64,000 nucleotides of DNA, from the NCBI RefSeq assembly GCF_002075795.1, contig NZ_CP020472.1:1719001-1783000 (forward strand), in the 5' to 3' direction. The notes below the pieces were generated by a model that worked only from the letters and a program-made list of their open reading frames with translations, did not search any database and was not told where the DNA came from. The translations under genes were made by a program, and so were the position numbers. Shown here in pieces: positions 55,473-64,000 of the stretch. Each line of letters opens with the position of its first letter. The first letter of the stretch is position 1. The stretch comes from Shewanella japonica (GTDB lineage Bacteria > Pseudomonadota > Gammaproteobacteria > Enterobacterales > Shewanellaceae).

Positions 55473-55871
55473 ATGTTATTTTCAACCGATCAAAAGTTAG
55501 ACATTGGTAATCGTTGGTTAGGCATTTTTACTAAAGTCTCTTTAGGGATTTGTGCAGCTGTTGCACTAATGTATTGGTCATATTTTTATGTCAGCCCGAG
55601 TGTGACAGTTAAGAATAGCTCTGAATTTGTTATTGATTCAGCAGTCATTCAATTGCCACATAGTCGTCTCGATTTTGGTGAGATAAACATTGGTGAGCAA
55701 AATCGAATCTACTATGACTTAGCTCAACTTGATGGTGATTATCAGTATCAGCTAGTGCTTAATAGTGGTGAAACCCTTGATGGACGATGTGGCTATGTGA
55801 CTAATCTTGAGGTCAATAAACGTGCAGTGCTGACTCTTAATGATAACGGGAAAATCCGTTGTGATTTTTAG
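55473..55871 (+). CDS. Single-span membrane protein, function unknown
   Basis: A 132-residue protein with one hydrophobic segment near residues 20-42 and a C-terminal domain of short beta strands (SVTVKNSSEFVIDSAVIQLP, LDFGEINIGEQNRIYYDL) resembling a small immunoglobulin-like fold in the periplasm. Starts immediately after the methyltransferase stop. No named family recognised. Confidence 0.7.
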   Translation: MLFSTDQKLDIGNRWLGIFTKVSLGICAAVALMYWSYFYVSPSVTVKNSSEFVIDSAVIQLPHSRLDFGEINIGEQNRIYYDLAQLDGDYQYQLVLNSGETLDGRCGYVTNLEVNKRAVLTLNDNGKIRCDF

Positions 55872-56369
55872 TATATTATTAATATTGTCACCTCGTTAAG
55901 CTTAACCACAATTTTGAATCTGTTCATTCAAAAGCTAATTTATATCTCACTCTTATGTCGACAAACACTTTGAACACGCGCTGAAATACGGGCTCTCCCA
56001 CGTATTAGCGAATCAAGCTGAAGCTATGGCTGTCCGTCATTATCCTTTCTAAACGAACAAATAACAGTTTGATACATATGTTAAGGTTGTGGTGAGCCGT
56101 CTGGGTGGTTGTTAATTGATCGGACTTGCTGTTAGTGGCATTGTCAAGATATTGGATTTCTTAAACATCCATATTCCTTTTAGCTCAATTTTAATTTTAA
56201 ATTAATATTTCATCTCTATCATCCTCGCTCCCAAATTTATCTGTCTATTTTATCATCAATGCTGAGATTAATTTTACCAGTACAGAAGCATTGAATGAGT
56301 CACTTATTTATTTATCTCAATGTTTTTAATGTTGATTAACATTGAAGCTGTTAAGGATTTTTCGCTCTA
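55872..56369. other. Intergenic region, no gene seen
   Basis: The 498 bp between the hypothetical gene and the envelope operon are AT-rich, with no clear open frame, operator or terminator. It must hold the promoter of the envelope operon. Confidence 0.6.
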
Positions 56370-57248
56370 ATGCTACGAACTTTTACTCTTGTTATTGCTC
56401 TTTCAACGCTTTTTATTAGTCATATCGTTTTTGCTGAAGATTCGATAGAAGTCACTCCAAAATACCAACGTGCTTTCCCTATTTGGGCCCAGGAAGCGAT
56501 TGATTTAGGTTACGAACTCCCAAAACCTTATGGCTTTAGCATCAATTATATGACGATGGAACAGCCTTTAGTGGTTGATAGTGTTGCCTTTACAGGATTA
56601 GGGGACTTTATTGATGACAAGATTTCGATTAATGGCAGCGAAGCACTACAAGACTCTGAAACATTAACGTTTCGGGCAGACATGTGGGTGCTTCCATTTT
56701 TGAACTTGTATGGTGTTATTGGTCATACAAAAGGCAGTAGCGTTGCCAATGTTCAAGTGGATGTTGATTTGCCTTTTTTCCCTGAGTTAGATCCTTTTGA
56801 TTTTGAATTAAATTTTAAAGGAACAACCTATGGCGTTGGCGGCACCATTGTTGGCGGTATTGATAACTGGTTTGCGTTATTGGATGTGAATTATACCAAT
56901 ACAGATCTGGATATTCTCGATGGTGAAATCAGCACGATAGTTGTGTCGCCACGAGTGGGGTATCGCACCAAAGTATATGGTAATGATCTGCAGGTATGGG
57001 TCGGTGGTATGTACCAAAACGTTGAACAGACATTCAGTGGCTATCTTAAAGATATTCTTCCTATCGGTGACTCGAGTATTGGTGATTTGATAGGTGATGG
57101 TAAATTTGAAGTTAACCAACATCTAGCTGATAAATGGAACACCTTGGTGGGGGCTCAATTACACCTTGGCGCTGGCTTTGACTTGTTGCTTGAGGGTGGT
57201 TTTGGTAATCGTACAAGCTTTATGGCCTCCATTGGATATCGGTTTTAA
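56370..57248 (+). CDS. Probable outer membrane protein, first gene of envelope operon
   Basis: A 292-residue protein with signal peptide ending SHIVFA (about residue 22). The mature part has FRADMWVLPFLNLYGVIGHTKG near residues 98-119 and alternating strands (YGVGGTIVGG, VSPRVGYRTKVYG, LQVWVGGMYQNVEQ) ending MASIGYRF with terminal Phe, as expected for a beta-barrel. No family name recognised. It precedes the hydrolase by 5 bp, so they are one unit. Confidence 0.75.
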   Translation: MLRTFTLVIALSTLFISHIVFAEDSIEVTPKYQRAFPIWAQEAIDLGYELPKPYGFSINYMTMEQPLVVDSVAFTGLGDFIDDKISINGSEALQDSETLTFRADMWVLPFLNLYGVIGHTKGSSVANVQVDVDLPFFPELDPFDFELNFKGTTYGVGGTIVGGIDNWFALLDVNYTNTDLDILDGEISTIVVSPRVGYRTKVYGNDLQVWVGGMYQNVEQTFSGYLKDILPIGDSSIGDLIGDGKFEVNQHLADKWNTLVGAQLHLGAGFDLLLEGGFGNRTSFMASIGYRF

Positions 57249-57253
57249 TACTG

Positions 57254-58168
57254 ATGCGATTATTGATTACCAGTATCGTTATTTGGCTCATTTCCGGTTG
57301 CTCGACCGTCTCTATGGTGGATAGTTATCAGCAAAAACAGCTAATTAATGCTGGTTTTGAGCGAAACCATCTAACGCTAGCGCAGGACGGGGAATTACAT
57401 TATTGGCAAGGCGGCAATGAACAGGCTCCAGTAATCATTTTACTCCATGGTTTTGGTGGTACAGGCATGACAAGTTGGTATGAAACCATGCAAGATCTTG
57501 TCGTCGATTACCATATTATTGTTCCTGATTTATTGTGGTTTGGCGATTCATATAGCCATGCTCCAGCAACCATTGAAAGCGAAACTTCGGCGATTCAACA
57601 GCTCATAAGTGAACTTAGGCTTAAACAAGTAAACCTTGTTGGTATTTCGTTCGGTGGCTTTGTGACGTTTGACTTAATGATTAAAGCGCCAGAAGTAAAA
57701 AAAGCGATGATGCTTGCCAGTCCGGGGATTGTCTTTAGTGATGCTGATATGGATGCGATGAGTGAGCGATTAGGCCAAACAACCCCTGAAGCGGTGTTTG
57801 TGCCTCAAGATAAAGAAGGTGTAAGGCATCTTTTGGAACATACCTTTGTCGCACACCCTTGGTACCCAAGCTTTATCGATGAACAAATCTATCAAACATA
57901 CTTTGCGAATTACCTCGAAGAAAAACGCTCGTTGATTACCACATTACCTGCGTATCGAAATCAATTGGAACCTGCTGAATTCAGGGATAACTTGCCTCCA
58001 TCTTTATTGATATGGGGTGAAAACGATCAGGTGTTTCCATTAGAGAAAGGGCATGAGTTTTCAGTTTTTCTAGATGCGCCGCTTATCATTATTCCTGACG
58101 CTTCCCACGGGTTAACGAATGACTTTCCGGAGCTCATCAATCAAATGATCCGAGATTTTATAAAATGA
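57254..58168 (+). CDS. Alpha/beta-fold hydrolase lipoprotein
   Basis: A 304-residue lipoprotein, lipobox LISGC (Cys16). Alpha/beta hydrolase fold: ILLHGFGGTGMTSWY (oxyanion HGFGG) near residues 62-76, nucleophile Ser in GISFGG near 139, Asp in WGENDQVFP and His in ASHGLTND. Probably an esterase or lipase anchored in the envelope. It starts 5 bp after the outer membrane protein gene and overlaps the next gene by 4 bp (ATGA). Confidence 0.88.
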   Translation: MRLLITSIVIWLISGCSTVSMVDSYQQKQLINAGFERNHLTLAQDGELHYWQGGNEQAPVIILLHGFGGTGMTSWYETMQDLVVDYHIIVPDLLWFGDSYSHAPATIESETSAIQQLISELRLKQVNLVGISFGGFVTFDLMIKAPEVKKAMMLASPGIVFSDADMDAMSERLGQTTPEAVFVPQDKEGVRHLLEHTFVAHPWYPSFIDEQIYQTYFANYLEEKRSLITTLPAYRNQLEPAEFRDNLPPSLLIWGENDQVFPLEKGHEFSVFLDAPLIIIPDASHGLTNDFPELINQMIRDFIK

Positions 58169-59499
58169 TGCAGTTTCTGAACAAAAACCTATTACTCCTT
58201 TCAATAATCACTATCGCTAGTGGCTGCTCAAGCAGTGAATGGCAAGTCAGTGCGACGCCATCTGATGTGGCAGTGGAAGCAGCGCTTGATAATGAGCCTG
58301 ACAACGCATTACTTAAGGATATCAAATTACCAGAGCAAGCAGCTTTACCTTTACCGACAAGTGTTAGACCTTGTTGTGCATTTGGTAGTGGCCAGAAAGT
58401 TAAACTTGGACCGATTCCGGTGCCATTTTTTAGACATGCCAATACGATTGAGCTGGATGATATTGGTGCTCATGCGTTTGAAGCGGGAAGCTTTAGCCAT
58501 CAAAAGTCGGCGCCGAATGCTGGCCGAAGTGGTGAGAATAACGGTTTGGTGTACACCCTAAAAGGTGGCTTTATTGACCTCGCTCATGTGCGTGATACTG
58601 CAGATAACGCTGTGGCTTTGTTTTACCGCATTCAGCCTTATTTAGGTGAGGCGCAAACTATTGAGCTGCCGTTTGAAATCGGTCCAAGAACCATTGAGTT
58701 AGCGGCGTTTGACGTCAGCGAGTTAACCGCTACTGAGCGTTGGGAGCTGGCGGCAAGTATAGCGGTTCGTTTGGCTTACTCTATGGCAGAAGCCCATGAA
58801 ATAGCTCAATACCATGGTTATCGTAGCTTTAGTCCCTGGACCGAAGATGTGTCGGCGTATTCACCTGAAGATCTTTACTCGAATATGTTAGGGGCGAAAA
58901 TCGCTCTTGCAGTGCTCACCAATAATTTAGCCATGACACGTCAGCAATATAATTTTCATATGACAGCGTGGATTTTTGCAACCATCGCTTGGTTAGACCC
59001 CGTTTCTGCCCAACAAACTGATGCCATGTTTGAAGCCATTGATGGTTATTGGTGGGATTCAAACGAACCGTTACCGAATAAATTCATGCTGCTTAAACGT
59101 CACTATGAATTAGGAGATGAACAATCACCTTACATCGTGCCTAAGGGCTTGGCATTTATCAGTAAATCATGGCCAGCGATCAGCGCTCTTTATGAGCAAA
59201 CGGTTGAGCCGCATGAGTTACAGCTTGCCAATCTTGTTCACGGGATTGTCATTGATGATGTCGCAAAGCAATGGCTATTCGTAGACCCTAAATTTTCAGC
59301 CTCATTTGATCATGTGCCTGCATCGCTTTGGCAGCAAGGCTTTACACAAGAGCAGTTTCTTGAGTTATCTCGTTATAACCAAACTCGAGATCAAGCCATG
59401 TTAACTGAACATTTAGCTAAGTACCCTAAGTTGCCATTAGCGAAACAACTGAAACAAGCTGATAGCTCAAACCAAGGACACGTTAATGAAGCTAATTAA
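58165..59499 (+). CDS. DUF4056-like lipoprotein
   Basis: A 444-residue lipoprotein with lipobox ASGC near residues 16-19. I tentatively place it in DUF4056 from RPCCAFGSGQKVKLGPIPVPF near residues 68-88 and YRSFSPWTEDVSAYSPEDLYSN near 212-233. No catalytic motif recognised. It overlaps both neighbours (4 bp and 14 bp), so expression is coupled with the hydrolase and the Omp85-like barrel. Confidence 0.65.
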   Translation: MMQFLNKNLLLLSIITIASGCSSSEWQVSATPSDVAVEAALDNEPDNALLKDIKLPEQAALPLPTSVRPCCAFGSGQKVKLGPIPVPFFRHANTIELDDIGAHAFEAGSFSHQKSAPNAGRSGENNGLVYTLKGGFIDLAHVRDTADNAVALFYRIQPYLGEAQTIELPFEIGPRTIELAAFDVSELTATERWELAASIAVRLAYSMAEAHEIAQYHGYRSFSPWTEDVSAYSPEDLYSNMLGAKIALAVLTNNLAMTRQQYNFHMTAWIFATIAWLDPVSAQQTDAMFEAIDGYWWDSNEPLPNKFMLLKRHYELGDEQSPYIVPKGLAFISKSWPAISALYEQTVEPHELQLANLVHGIVIDDVAKQWLFVDPKFSASFDHVPASLWQQGFTQEQFLELSRYNQTRDQAMLTEHLAKYPKLPLAKQLKQADSSNQGHVNEAN

Positions 59500-60790
59500 T
59501 TCTGTGGCACGCACATTGGCTGTTACAGTGAGCTCAAAGCGCAATCATGCTTGCAGGCGTTCAGCGTTACTTTTGCCGATTTTACCTCTGTCAATTTCAC
59601 TCATGCTGAGTTTTAGTGTGTCAGCAGCACAGTCTCAATCAGTGAATGGCGCGACTAAACAGATCACAGAACAAGAGCTGCATAAGGCTAACGGTGCTGA
59701 TGAAGTGCCATTTCAAGACGACAATGAAGCGCTCGGCTGGGTAGAAAATTTTTTACAAAAGCTAGGGGCTGATGGCGAATTTGACCCGAGTAAACCTATT
59801 GATTTTAGCTTTTTACCAGGGCCATTTTACAATCCTGAAATGGATTTAGGTGTTGGCATTTCTGCTGTAGGCTTGTATCAAGTTGATCCTGACGATGAGG
59901 TAAGTCAATTATCTTCGTTGGTCATTAATGGTTTAGCCTCTATTAATGGCGCATTAGGTGTGTCCATTGAAAATAAAACCTTTCTGAATGAAGATAGGCA
60001 GCGCCTATATCTCAACGCCGAATTGTCAGATATTCCCGATGTGTTTTATGGCATTGGGTATGATGAAAATTATCAAGATGAGAATCGTACTGATTTTAGT
60101 GGCAGAGTGATTAGTGCAAATCCAATGTTCCTTCAGCGGGTGTCGTCAAATGTGTTTGTCGGAGCAGGCTTTGACTTCAGTTATGCCAAAGCCAGTAGTA
60201 TTGATATCTTAGAATCTGAAGTTGATATCACGCCATTAGAAGCGTCATCACGTAGCGTAGGTATTAACTTATTGGCCAATTATGATAGCCGAGATAATGT
60301 ACTCAATCCTGAACAGGGAAAAATTGCTCAGATAGATGTCGGTGTATATCGTAAAGACTTAGGTAGCAAAACAGACTTTGAAGTCGTTAATGCTCTCTAC
60401 AGCACTTATTATCCTGTTGCAGATAGTGACGTTCTGGCATGGCAAATACGTGGTCGATTTACCCATGGTGATGTACCTTGGGATCAGCTATCTAAAGCTG
60501 GTGGCGGAGATTTACTACGAGGTTACACCTCAGGTCGTTATCGCGATAAGCAAATGCTCCTTGCTCAAGTAGAATATCGTCAAAACTTATCTGGTCGTCA
60601 TGGCATGGTATATTGGGTAGGTGCTGGGGTTATTTCTGATAAATTTAATGAATTAGCGTCATCTGATGTGCTACCCAACACTGGCATTGGTTATCGTTTT
60701 GAAGTGAAACCGCGAGTTAACCTTAGATTAGACTTGGCCTTTGGTGATGGTGACAGTGGGTTTTATTTCAATGTAAATGAAGCTTTTTAG
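59486..60790 (+). CDS. Omp85/BamA-TamA family surface antigen-like barrel
   Basis: A 434-residue outer membrane protein. Seen: signal segment ending SFSVSAAQ near residue 48, then strands of the bacterial surface antigen (Omp85 C-terminal) domain: NYDSRDNVLNPEQGKIAQIDVG near 267-288, GGGDLLRGYTSGRYRDKQML with the RGY motif, and terminal FYFNVNEAF with Phe. No POTRA repeats are visible, so it is shorter than BamA or TamA. It overlaps the previous gene by 14 bp and ends the operon. Confidence 0.85.
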   Translation: MKLINSVARTLAVTVSSKRNHACRRSALLLPILPLSISLMLSFSVSAAQSQSVNGATKQITEQELHKANGADEVPFQDDNEALGWVENFLQKLGADGEFDPSKPIDFSFLPGPFYNPEMDLGVGISAVGLYQVDPDDEVSQLSSLVINGLASINGALGVSIENKTFLNEDRQRLYLNAELSDIPDVFYGIGYDENYQDENRTDFSGRVISANPMFLQRVSSNVFVGAGFDFSYAKASSIDILESEVDITPLEASSRSVGINLLANYDSRDNVLNPEQGKIAQIDVGVYRKDLGSKTDFEVVNALYSTYYPVADSDVLAWQIRGRFTHGDVPWDQLSKAGGGDLLRGYTSGRYRDKQMLLAQVEYRQNLSGRHGMVYWVGAGVISDKFNELASSDVLPNTGIGYRFEVKPRVNLRLDLAFGDGDSGFYFNVNEAF

Positions 60791-60919
60791 GTTTCAATTT
60801 TGTTTTTCAAACATGTATTTTCAATCTTCTATTTTAAAAATTGGCATCTGGTTTGAGTGATGTGCATGCTTTAACGTTACTCTGGATAAGTATATTTAAA
60901 AGCATGGAGGCTTGTATTA

Positions 60920-61315
60920 ATGTTACAAAAAGTTGGTGCAACCCTTATTAAGCTGCGGCATATTGCTCGTTGCCATTGCGGCGAAGTGAACATTGAATTG
61001 TTTCTCCCTAATGGAATAGAAAATCCCAGACGTTGTGATTGTTCTATTTGTCGCCGTAAAGGTGCCATTGTGGCTTCTGTTCCTTTAGCAAATTTAACGA
61101 TTATTGCAGGCGAGCAGCATTTAACTTGCTATCAATTTAATACTCATACCGCTAAACATTACTTTTGCTCTAAATGTGGCATCTATACACATCACCAACG
61201 GCGCTCAAATCCCAATGAATATGGCTATAACATTGGGTGTCTGGTTGGAGTGAACCCATATGAATTAGGCGATGTAGTGATAAATGATGGTGTAAATCAT
61301 CCTGCTGACAAGTAG
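60920..61315 (+). CDS. GFA family (CENP-V) zinc-binding protein
   Basis: A 131-residue protein with the GFA fold. Seen: CHCGEVNIEL, CDCSICRRKG and YFCSKCGIYTHH, which supply the expected zinc ligands. The founding member activates formaldehyde with glutathione, but most small relatives have no proven role. The start is ATG with GGAGG upstream; an internal Met is absent before the first motif. Confidence 0.85.
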   Translation: MLQKVGATLIKLRHIARCHCGEVNIELFLPNGIENPRRCDCSICRRKGAIVASVPLANLTIIAGEQHLTCYQFNTHTAKHYFCSKCGIYTHHQRRSNPNEYGYNIGCLVGVNPYELGDVVINDGVNHPADK

Positions 61316-61397
61316 GATTACAATAAGCGCAAAAACAAAGCTAAGCATTAGTGCTATCGTTTAGTTTTAGCTATCACCTAACTTCAAGGAAGATGAA

Positions 61398-61679
61398 TTG
61401 AGTAAAGTCAGATTAACAGGCTATATTTTAGTGGCTGATGAGGATTTATCCGCAGTAAAACAAGCCTTACCTTTGCACCGCAAGCTGACGCTAGCAGAGC
61501 CTGGCTGCGTTAGTTTTGAAGTGCTTCCTGATAACAAAAATCCAAATAAGTATAATGTCGATGAAGTGTTTACAGATCAAATGGCATTCGAAGTGCATCA
61601 AGCACGAGTGAAGCAGTCAGCTTGGGGGCGGCTTACTGTCAATGTAACTCGACATTACCAAATGAGTGATACCGAGTAA
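61398..61679 (+). CDS. Antibiotic biosynthesis monooxygenase (ABM) domain protein
   Basis: A 93-residue ferredoxin-like ABM protein similar to quinol monooxygenases. Seen: RLTGYILVADEDL, EPGCVSFEVLPDNKNPNKYNV-type core (split as EPGCVSFEVL and NPNKYNVDEVF) and DQMAFEVHQ. The start is TTG at 61398 with AAGGAAG upstream. Convergent with the next gene, three bases apart. Confidence 0.82.
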   Translation: MSKVRLTGYILVADEDLSAVKQALPLHRKLTLAEPGCVSFEVLPDNKNPNKYNVDEVFTDQMAFEVHQARVKQSAWGRLTVNVTRHYQMSDTE

Positions 61680-61682
61680 TGT

Positions 61683-62243
61683 TTACTTAATCTTGTTTCC
61701 TACCTTGCATTGTTTTAATAATGCAGTAAAAAATTCAGTGCCTTTACGTTCAGCAAAAGCAATATTCCTTTCAGGGATAGACTCTGGCTCATCGTATTCA
61801 GCTAAAGCGGCTTCCATATTCGCTTCACGAATGATGTGAATCGTTGGATAAGGTGAGCGGTTGGTATAATTTGTGGGACTATCTTGTGGCTCGCCATCAA
61901 AACAATAGTCCGGGTGAAAACTGGCAAGTTGATAGACACCTTCATAGTCATTTTCGAGTAATTTATCATTGGCTAAATCGACAAGATCTAGATAGTGATA
62001 AAAGCCTTCAAAACCTCGGGGTAAAACGAATAGTGTGGTTTCGGTATCGGGATGGTTATCTAGGTATTCACATTCTGACAGAAAGTCTTTTAGCACCTGT
62101 TTGACTTTAGTGTTTTCGCTGCAAATGTATCGGATGCTGTTATTTTCAACTTCTCGACGTGCAAATGGGCAAATATTGTATTTCATGATCACTTTATTGA
62201 CCCAGTTTGCTGTTTCAATATGGTATTCGCTTTGCTCTTGCAT
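61683..62243 (-). CDS. DUF1415 family protein
   Basis: A 186-residue protein of DUF1415, with no known activity. Seen: the conserved WVNKVIMKYNICPFARRE near residues 14-31, TETTLFVLPRGFEGFYHYLDLVDLAN and YQLASFHPDYCFDGEPQDSPTNYTNRSPYPTIH-type region (split as LASFHPDYCF and NYTNRSPYPTIHI), the family's best-kept blocks. The Met at 62243 is preferred for its GGAAAG site. Upstream is a tandem repeat. Confidence 0.85.
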   Translation of the reverse strand: MQEQSEYHIETANWVNKVIMKYNICPFARREVENNSIRYICSENTKVKQVLKDFLSECEYLDNHPDTETTLFVLPRGFEGFYHYLDLVDLANDKLLENDYEGVYQLASFHPDYCFDGEPQDSPTNYTNRSPYPTIHIIREANMEAALAEYDEPESIPERNIAFAERKGTEFFTALLKQCKVGNKIK

Positions 62244-62284
62244 GTTCTTTCCTGTCATATGTTCAATTCGTCATAGCGGGCTTA

Positions 62285-62335
62285 CGCTAAAACTAATGTT
62301 CGTCGCTAAAACTAACGTTCGGCGTTAAAGCTAAC
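62285..62335. repeat. 19-bp tandem repeat upstream of DUF1415 gene
   Basis: CGCTAAAACTAATGTTCGT (62285-62303) and CGCTAAAACTAACGTTCGG (62304-62322) are followed by a partial third copy CGTTAAAGCTAAC (62323-62335). It lies 42-92 bp upstream of the DUF1415 start, in its likely promoter region. Confidence 0.85.
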
Positions 62336-62370
62336 AGCCTTACTAACAGTGTTGTTTATTCAATGTAAGA

Positions 62371-62967
62371 CTAATCAGGTAAAGCCATCTGTATGATAGA
62401 TAACACTAATAGCAGGGCCATTGAAATATTGAATATTCTTTGCTGACGCTCGTTTTTAAGCAGTTTTTTAAGGCCAATACCAAAGCTTAACCAAATTGAG
62501 GCACAAGGTAATGCCACCATAAAAAATACCACTGCAATGGTTAATACTTGCGGAATTAAAGCGTGTGAAATGTCAGTAAAGGTAGCGATGGCGCCGACAG
62601 CCATAATCCAGCCTTTAGGATTAACCCATTGAAATGCAGCAGCTTGAAAGAAGTTAAATGGTTTAGCTGTTTGTTTACCTTCTAAGTTGCTTGAGCTATT
62701 AGCGATGCGCCAAGAAAGGTAAAGTAGGTAGATGATACCAGCAACTTTAATGACTTGATGCGTCATTGGGTAGGCTTGAAAGACGGCACTCAGTCCTAGG
62801 CCAATAGCGACCACCATACTCGGAAAGCCAATAATAATCCCTAGTAAATGTGGCATGCTGCGTTTTATACCGAAATTAACGCCAGACGTCATTAACATGA
62901 TGTTATTGGGGCCGGGTGTAATTCCTGCAGAAAAAGCGAATAGTGCAATAGTAAAAACGAGTTCCAT
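62371..62967 (-). CDS. LysE/RhtB family amino acid exporter
   Basis: A 198-residue inner membrane exporter. Seen: SAGITPGPNNIMLMTSGVNFG near residues 13-33, the family signature, then GIIIGFPSMVVAIGLGLSAVF, AAAFQWVNPKGWIMAVGAI and six hydrophobic segments in all. Substrate, probably an amino acid such as homoserine lactone, threonine or cysteine, cannot be told. Followed downstream by the DUF1415 gene on the same strand. Confidence 0.9.
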   Translation of the reverse strand: MELVFTIALFAFSAGITPGPNNIMLMTSGVNFGIKRSMPHLLGIIIGFPSMVVAIGLGLSAVFQAYPMTHQVIKVAGIIYLLYLSWRIANSSSNLEGKQTAKPFNFFQAAAFQWVNPKGWIMAVGAIATFTDISHALIPQVLTIAVVFFMVALPCASIWLSFGIGLKKLLKNERQQRIFNISMALLLVLSIIQMALPD

Positions 62968-63259
62968 AAATCGGTAAAATATATCAATACGGCAGTGCTA
63001 ATAGGTGATCATCTTAACGGGAATATACTGGCTAACCTAGTGTTAATTACATTTTTCGTGGATGGTGCTTTTACATTTGTACTGTAATTGTTTGTAGCTT
63101 GCTAATCTTGTGTGTGGCTTTTTGCTGGTAACATGACATAACTTGTTATTGAAATTGAGTCAGGTTAGGTTAGGGTTTAAGTGTTATATTGATAACGAAA
63201 TTTCAATAGCTTGATACAATAAAGATAGGCTAACTTGCTGACTACAGGACTAAATGTGA

Positions 63260-63838
63260 ATGAATAGCAAAAAATGGTGTTTATGGATAAGTCTTTTCGC
63301 TGTATTGATTTCAGGTTGTGCAACCAAAGAAGAGGTCAACAAGCCTGCTCCTAGTCGAATCACAATGGTGACTTCAGGAGATCTTGGCTTTATTTCTTCG
63401 CAAGCAAAGAGCTTTGCTTGGCACCCAACGATGTTTACTGTTCATAGTGCAAATAAACTTGATGATGCTGAATTAGTGAGACATATGCGTCAATCGATAA
63501 CAAAAATCATGGAGCAAAAGGGCTACCATTTTGCTAAAGATAATGAGAATCCAAATGTGCTTATTGGTTTTGGTATGGCGCTAGAGTCGGAAATGAGTGA
63601 CGCAGAAATCATGAAAAGAGCAGGTCTCGTTGCTGGCTTATCAACATCAGGTATTGATGATGATTTTGAAAAAGGATCTGTACTGGTGGCTTTGTTTAGT
63701 CCTAATCGTATTCAACCTATTTGGAAAGTGTTAGCACAAGGGTTTACAGAGACAGGAAAACCTATCGAAGATCGTGAGATCCGCTTTGATAAATTGACTG
63801 GTATGATGCTGAACTCTATCCCTAATCATACGATGTAA
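63260..63838 (+). CDS. DUF4136-like lipoprotein
   Basis: A 192-residue lipoprotein with lipobox LISGC (Cys20). The mature domain resembles DUF4136: KSFAWHPTMFTV near residues 49-60, the ITKIMEQKGYHFAKDNENPNVLIGFG block near 80-107, and QPIWKVLAQGF. Function unknown, probably an outer membrane lipoprotein. Its ATG is preceded by AGGACTAAATGTGA. A strong terminator follows. Confidence 0.82.
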   Translation: MNSKKWCLWISLFAVLISGCATKEEVNKPAPSRITMVTSGDLGFISSQAKSFAWHPTMFTVHSANKLDDAELVRHMRQSITKIMEQKGYHFAKDNENPNVLIGFGMALESEMSDAEIMKRAGLVAGLSTSGIDDDFEKGSVLVALFSPNRIQPIWKVLAQGFTETGKPIEDREIRFDKLTGMMLNSIPNHTM

Positions 63839-63865
63839 CGATTTTCCTGAGCGAGAAACTATTAT

Positions 63866-63904
63866 AAAAAAGCCGCAGAGCCTATGTTCTGCGGCTTTTT
63901 ATTT
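63866..63904. terminator. Bidirectional terminator after the DUF4136 gene
   Basis: AAAAAGCCGCAGA pairs with TCTGCGGCTTTTT around a 9-nt loop, with T-runs on both strands, serving the plus-strand lipoprotein gene and the minus-strand gene entering from the right. Confidence 0.9.
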
Positions 63905-63937
63905 AGCCTAAATTCAGTTTACCGTTCAATTGAAGTG

Positions 63938-64000
63938 TTATTCAGTGTCAACATTCACTTCGTATGATGAGAACTTACGGATATTGATAACGCCTGTGTC
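63938..64000 (-). CDS. C-terminal end of a minus-strand gene (start outside window)
   Basis: Reading the minus strand from the window edge gives DTGVINIRKFSSYEVNVDTE and a TAA stop at 63938-63940, with no stop in the 20 codons seen. The stop lies 34 bp before a bidirectional terminator, which supports a real gene end. Too short to name. Confidence 0.55.
   Translation of the reverse strand, partial: DTGVINIRKFSSYEVNVDTE

Overview
The window is a chromosomal segment of a low-GC marine gammaproteobacterium, very probably Shewanella. The grounds are family recognition and gene order: galE-napF, phhA-phhB-tyrR, fahA-maiA, ompW, metA and a complete valine/isoleucine degradation operon follow one another as in Shewanella genomes, alongside TonB-dependent outer membrane nutrition, Omp85-like proteins and chemotaxis/c-di-GMP genes. 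I see no rRNA, tRNA, CRISPR array, prophage or insertion sequence.

Region 1 (1-19.5 kb) is an accessory carbohydrate locus. A minus-strand block holds a TIGR01782-type TonB-dependent receptor followed by a flavin-dependent halogenase, a SapC protein, a JmjC-like cupin protein and a second halogenase cut by the window edge. Next come a LacI regulator, a GPH-family sugar symporter and a GH1 beta-glucosidase (minus strand), facing a FucP/GluP-type sugar transporter, a GH3 ExoP-like glucanase and a GH16 laminarinase-like lipoprotein (plus strand). Near-identical 14-bp LacI-type palindromes sit upstream of the receptor (two) and between the divergent operons (one). The locus looks built to take up and hydrolyse beta-1,3-glucan. 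The FucP-like transporter carries an in-frame TAA and the GH3 gene a one-base frameshift in a G5 run at its nucleophile motif, so as written both are broken.

Region 2 (19.8-25.6 kb) holds cysQ, a mak-like ROK sugar kinase, elyC, a DUF2982 protein, a bactofilin, napF and galE.

Region 3 (26-31 kb) is aromatic amino acid catabolism: phhA, phhB, tyrR, fahA, maiA. Three TyrR-box-like sites precede phhA, tyrR and fahA. Region 4 (31.4-41.6 kb) holds a nucleotidyltransferase, an unrecognised probable outer membrane protein, ompW behind an FNR-type site, an SDR, a lipoprotein-metA pair behind three tandem met boxes, an M6 metalloprotease and a TPR-GGDEF protein.

Region 5 (42-50 kb) is the branched-chain amino acid operon: thiolase, mmsA, acyl-CoA dehydrogenase, enoyl-CoA hydratase, 3-hydroxyisobutyryl-CoA hydrolase, mmsB, SDR. 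It is preceded by a LiuR-like palindrome and closed by a clear terminator. Region 6 (50-64 kb) has the ABC-F gene ybiT behind a structured, terminator-like leader, a NIT-domain chemoreceptor, a methyltransferase, a tightly overlapping four-gene envelope operon (outer membrane protein, alpha/beta hydrolase lipoprotein, DUF4056-like lipoprotein, Omp85-like barrel) and small housekeeping or hypothetical genes. Motif positions come from reading the sequence; no search or folding program was run.
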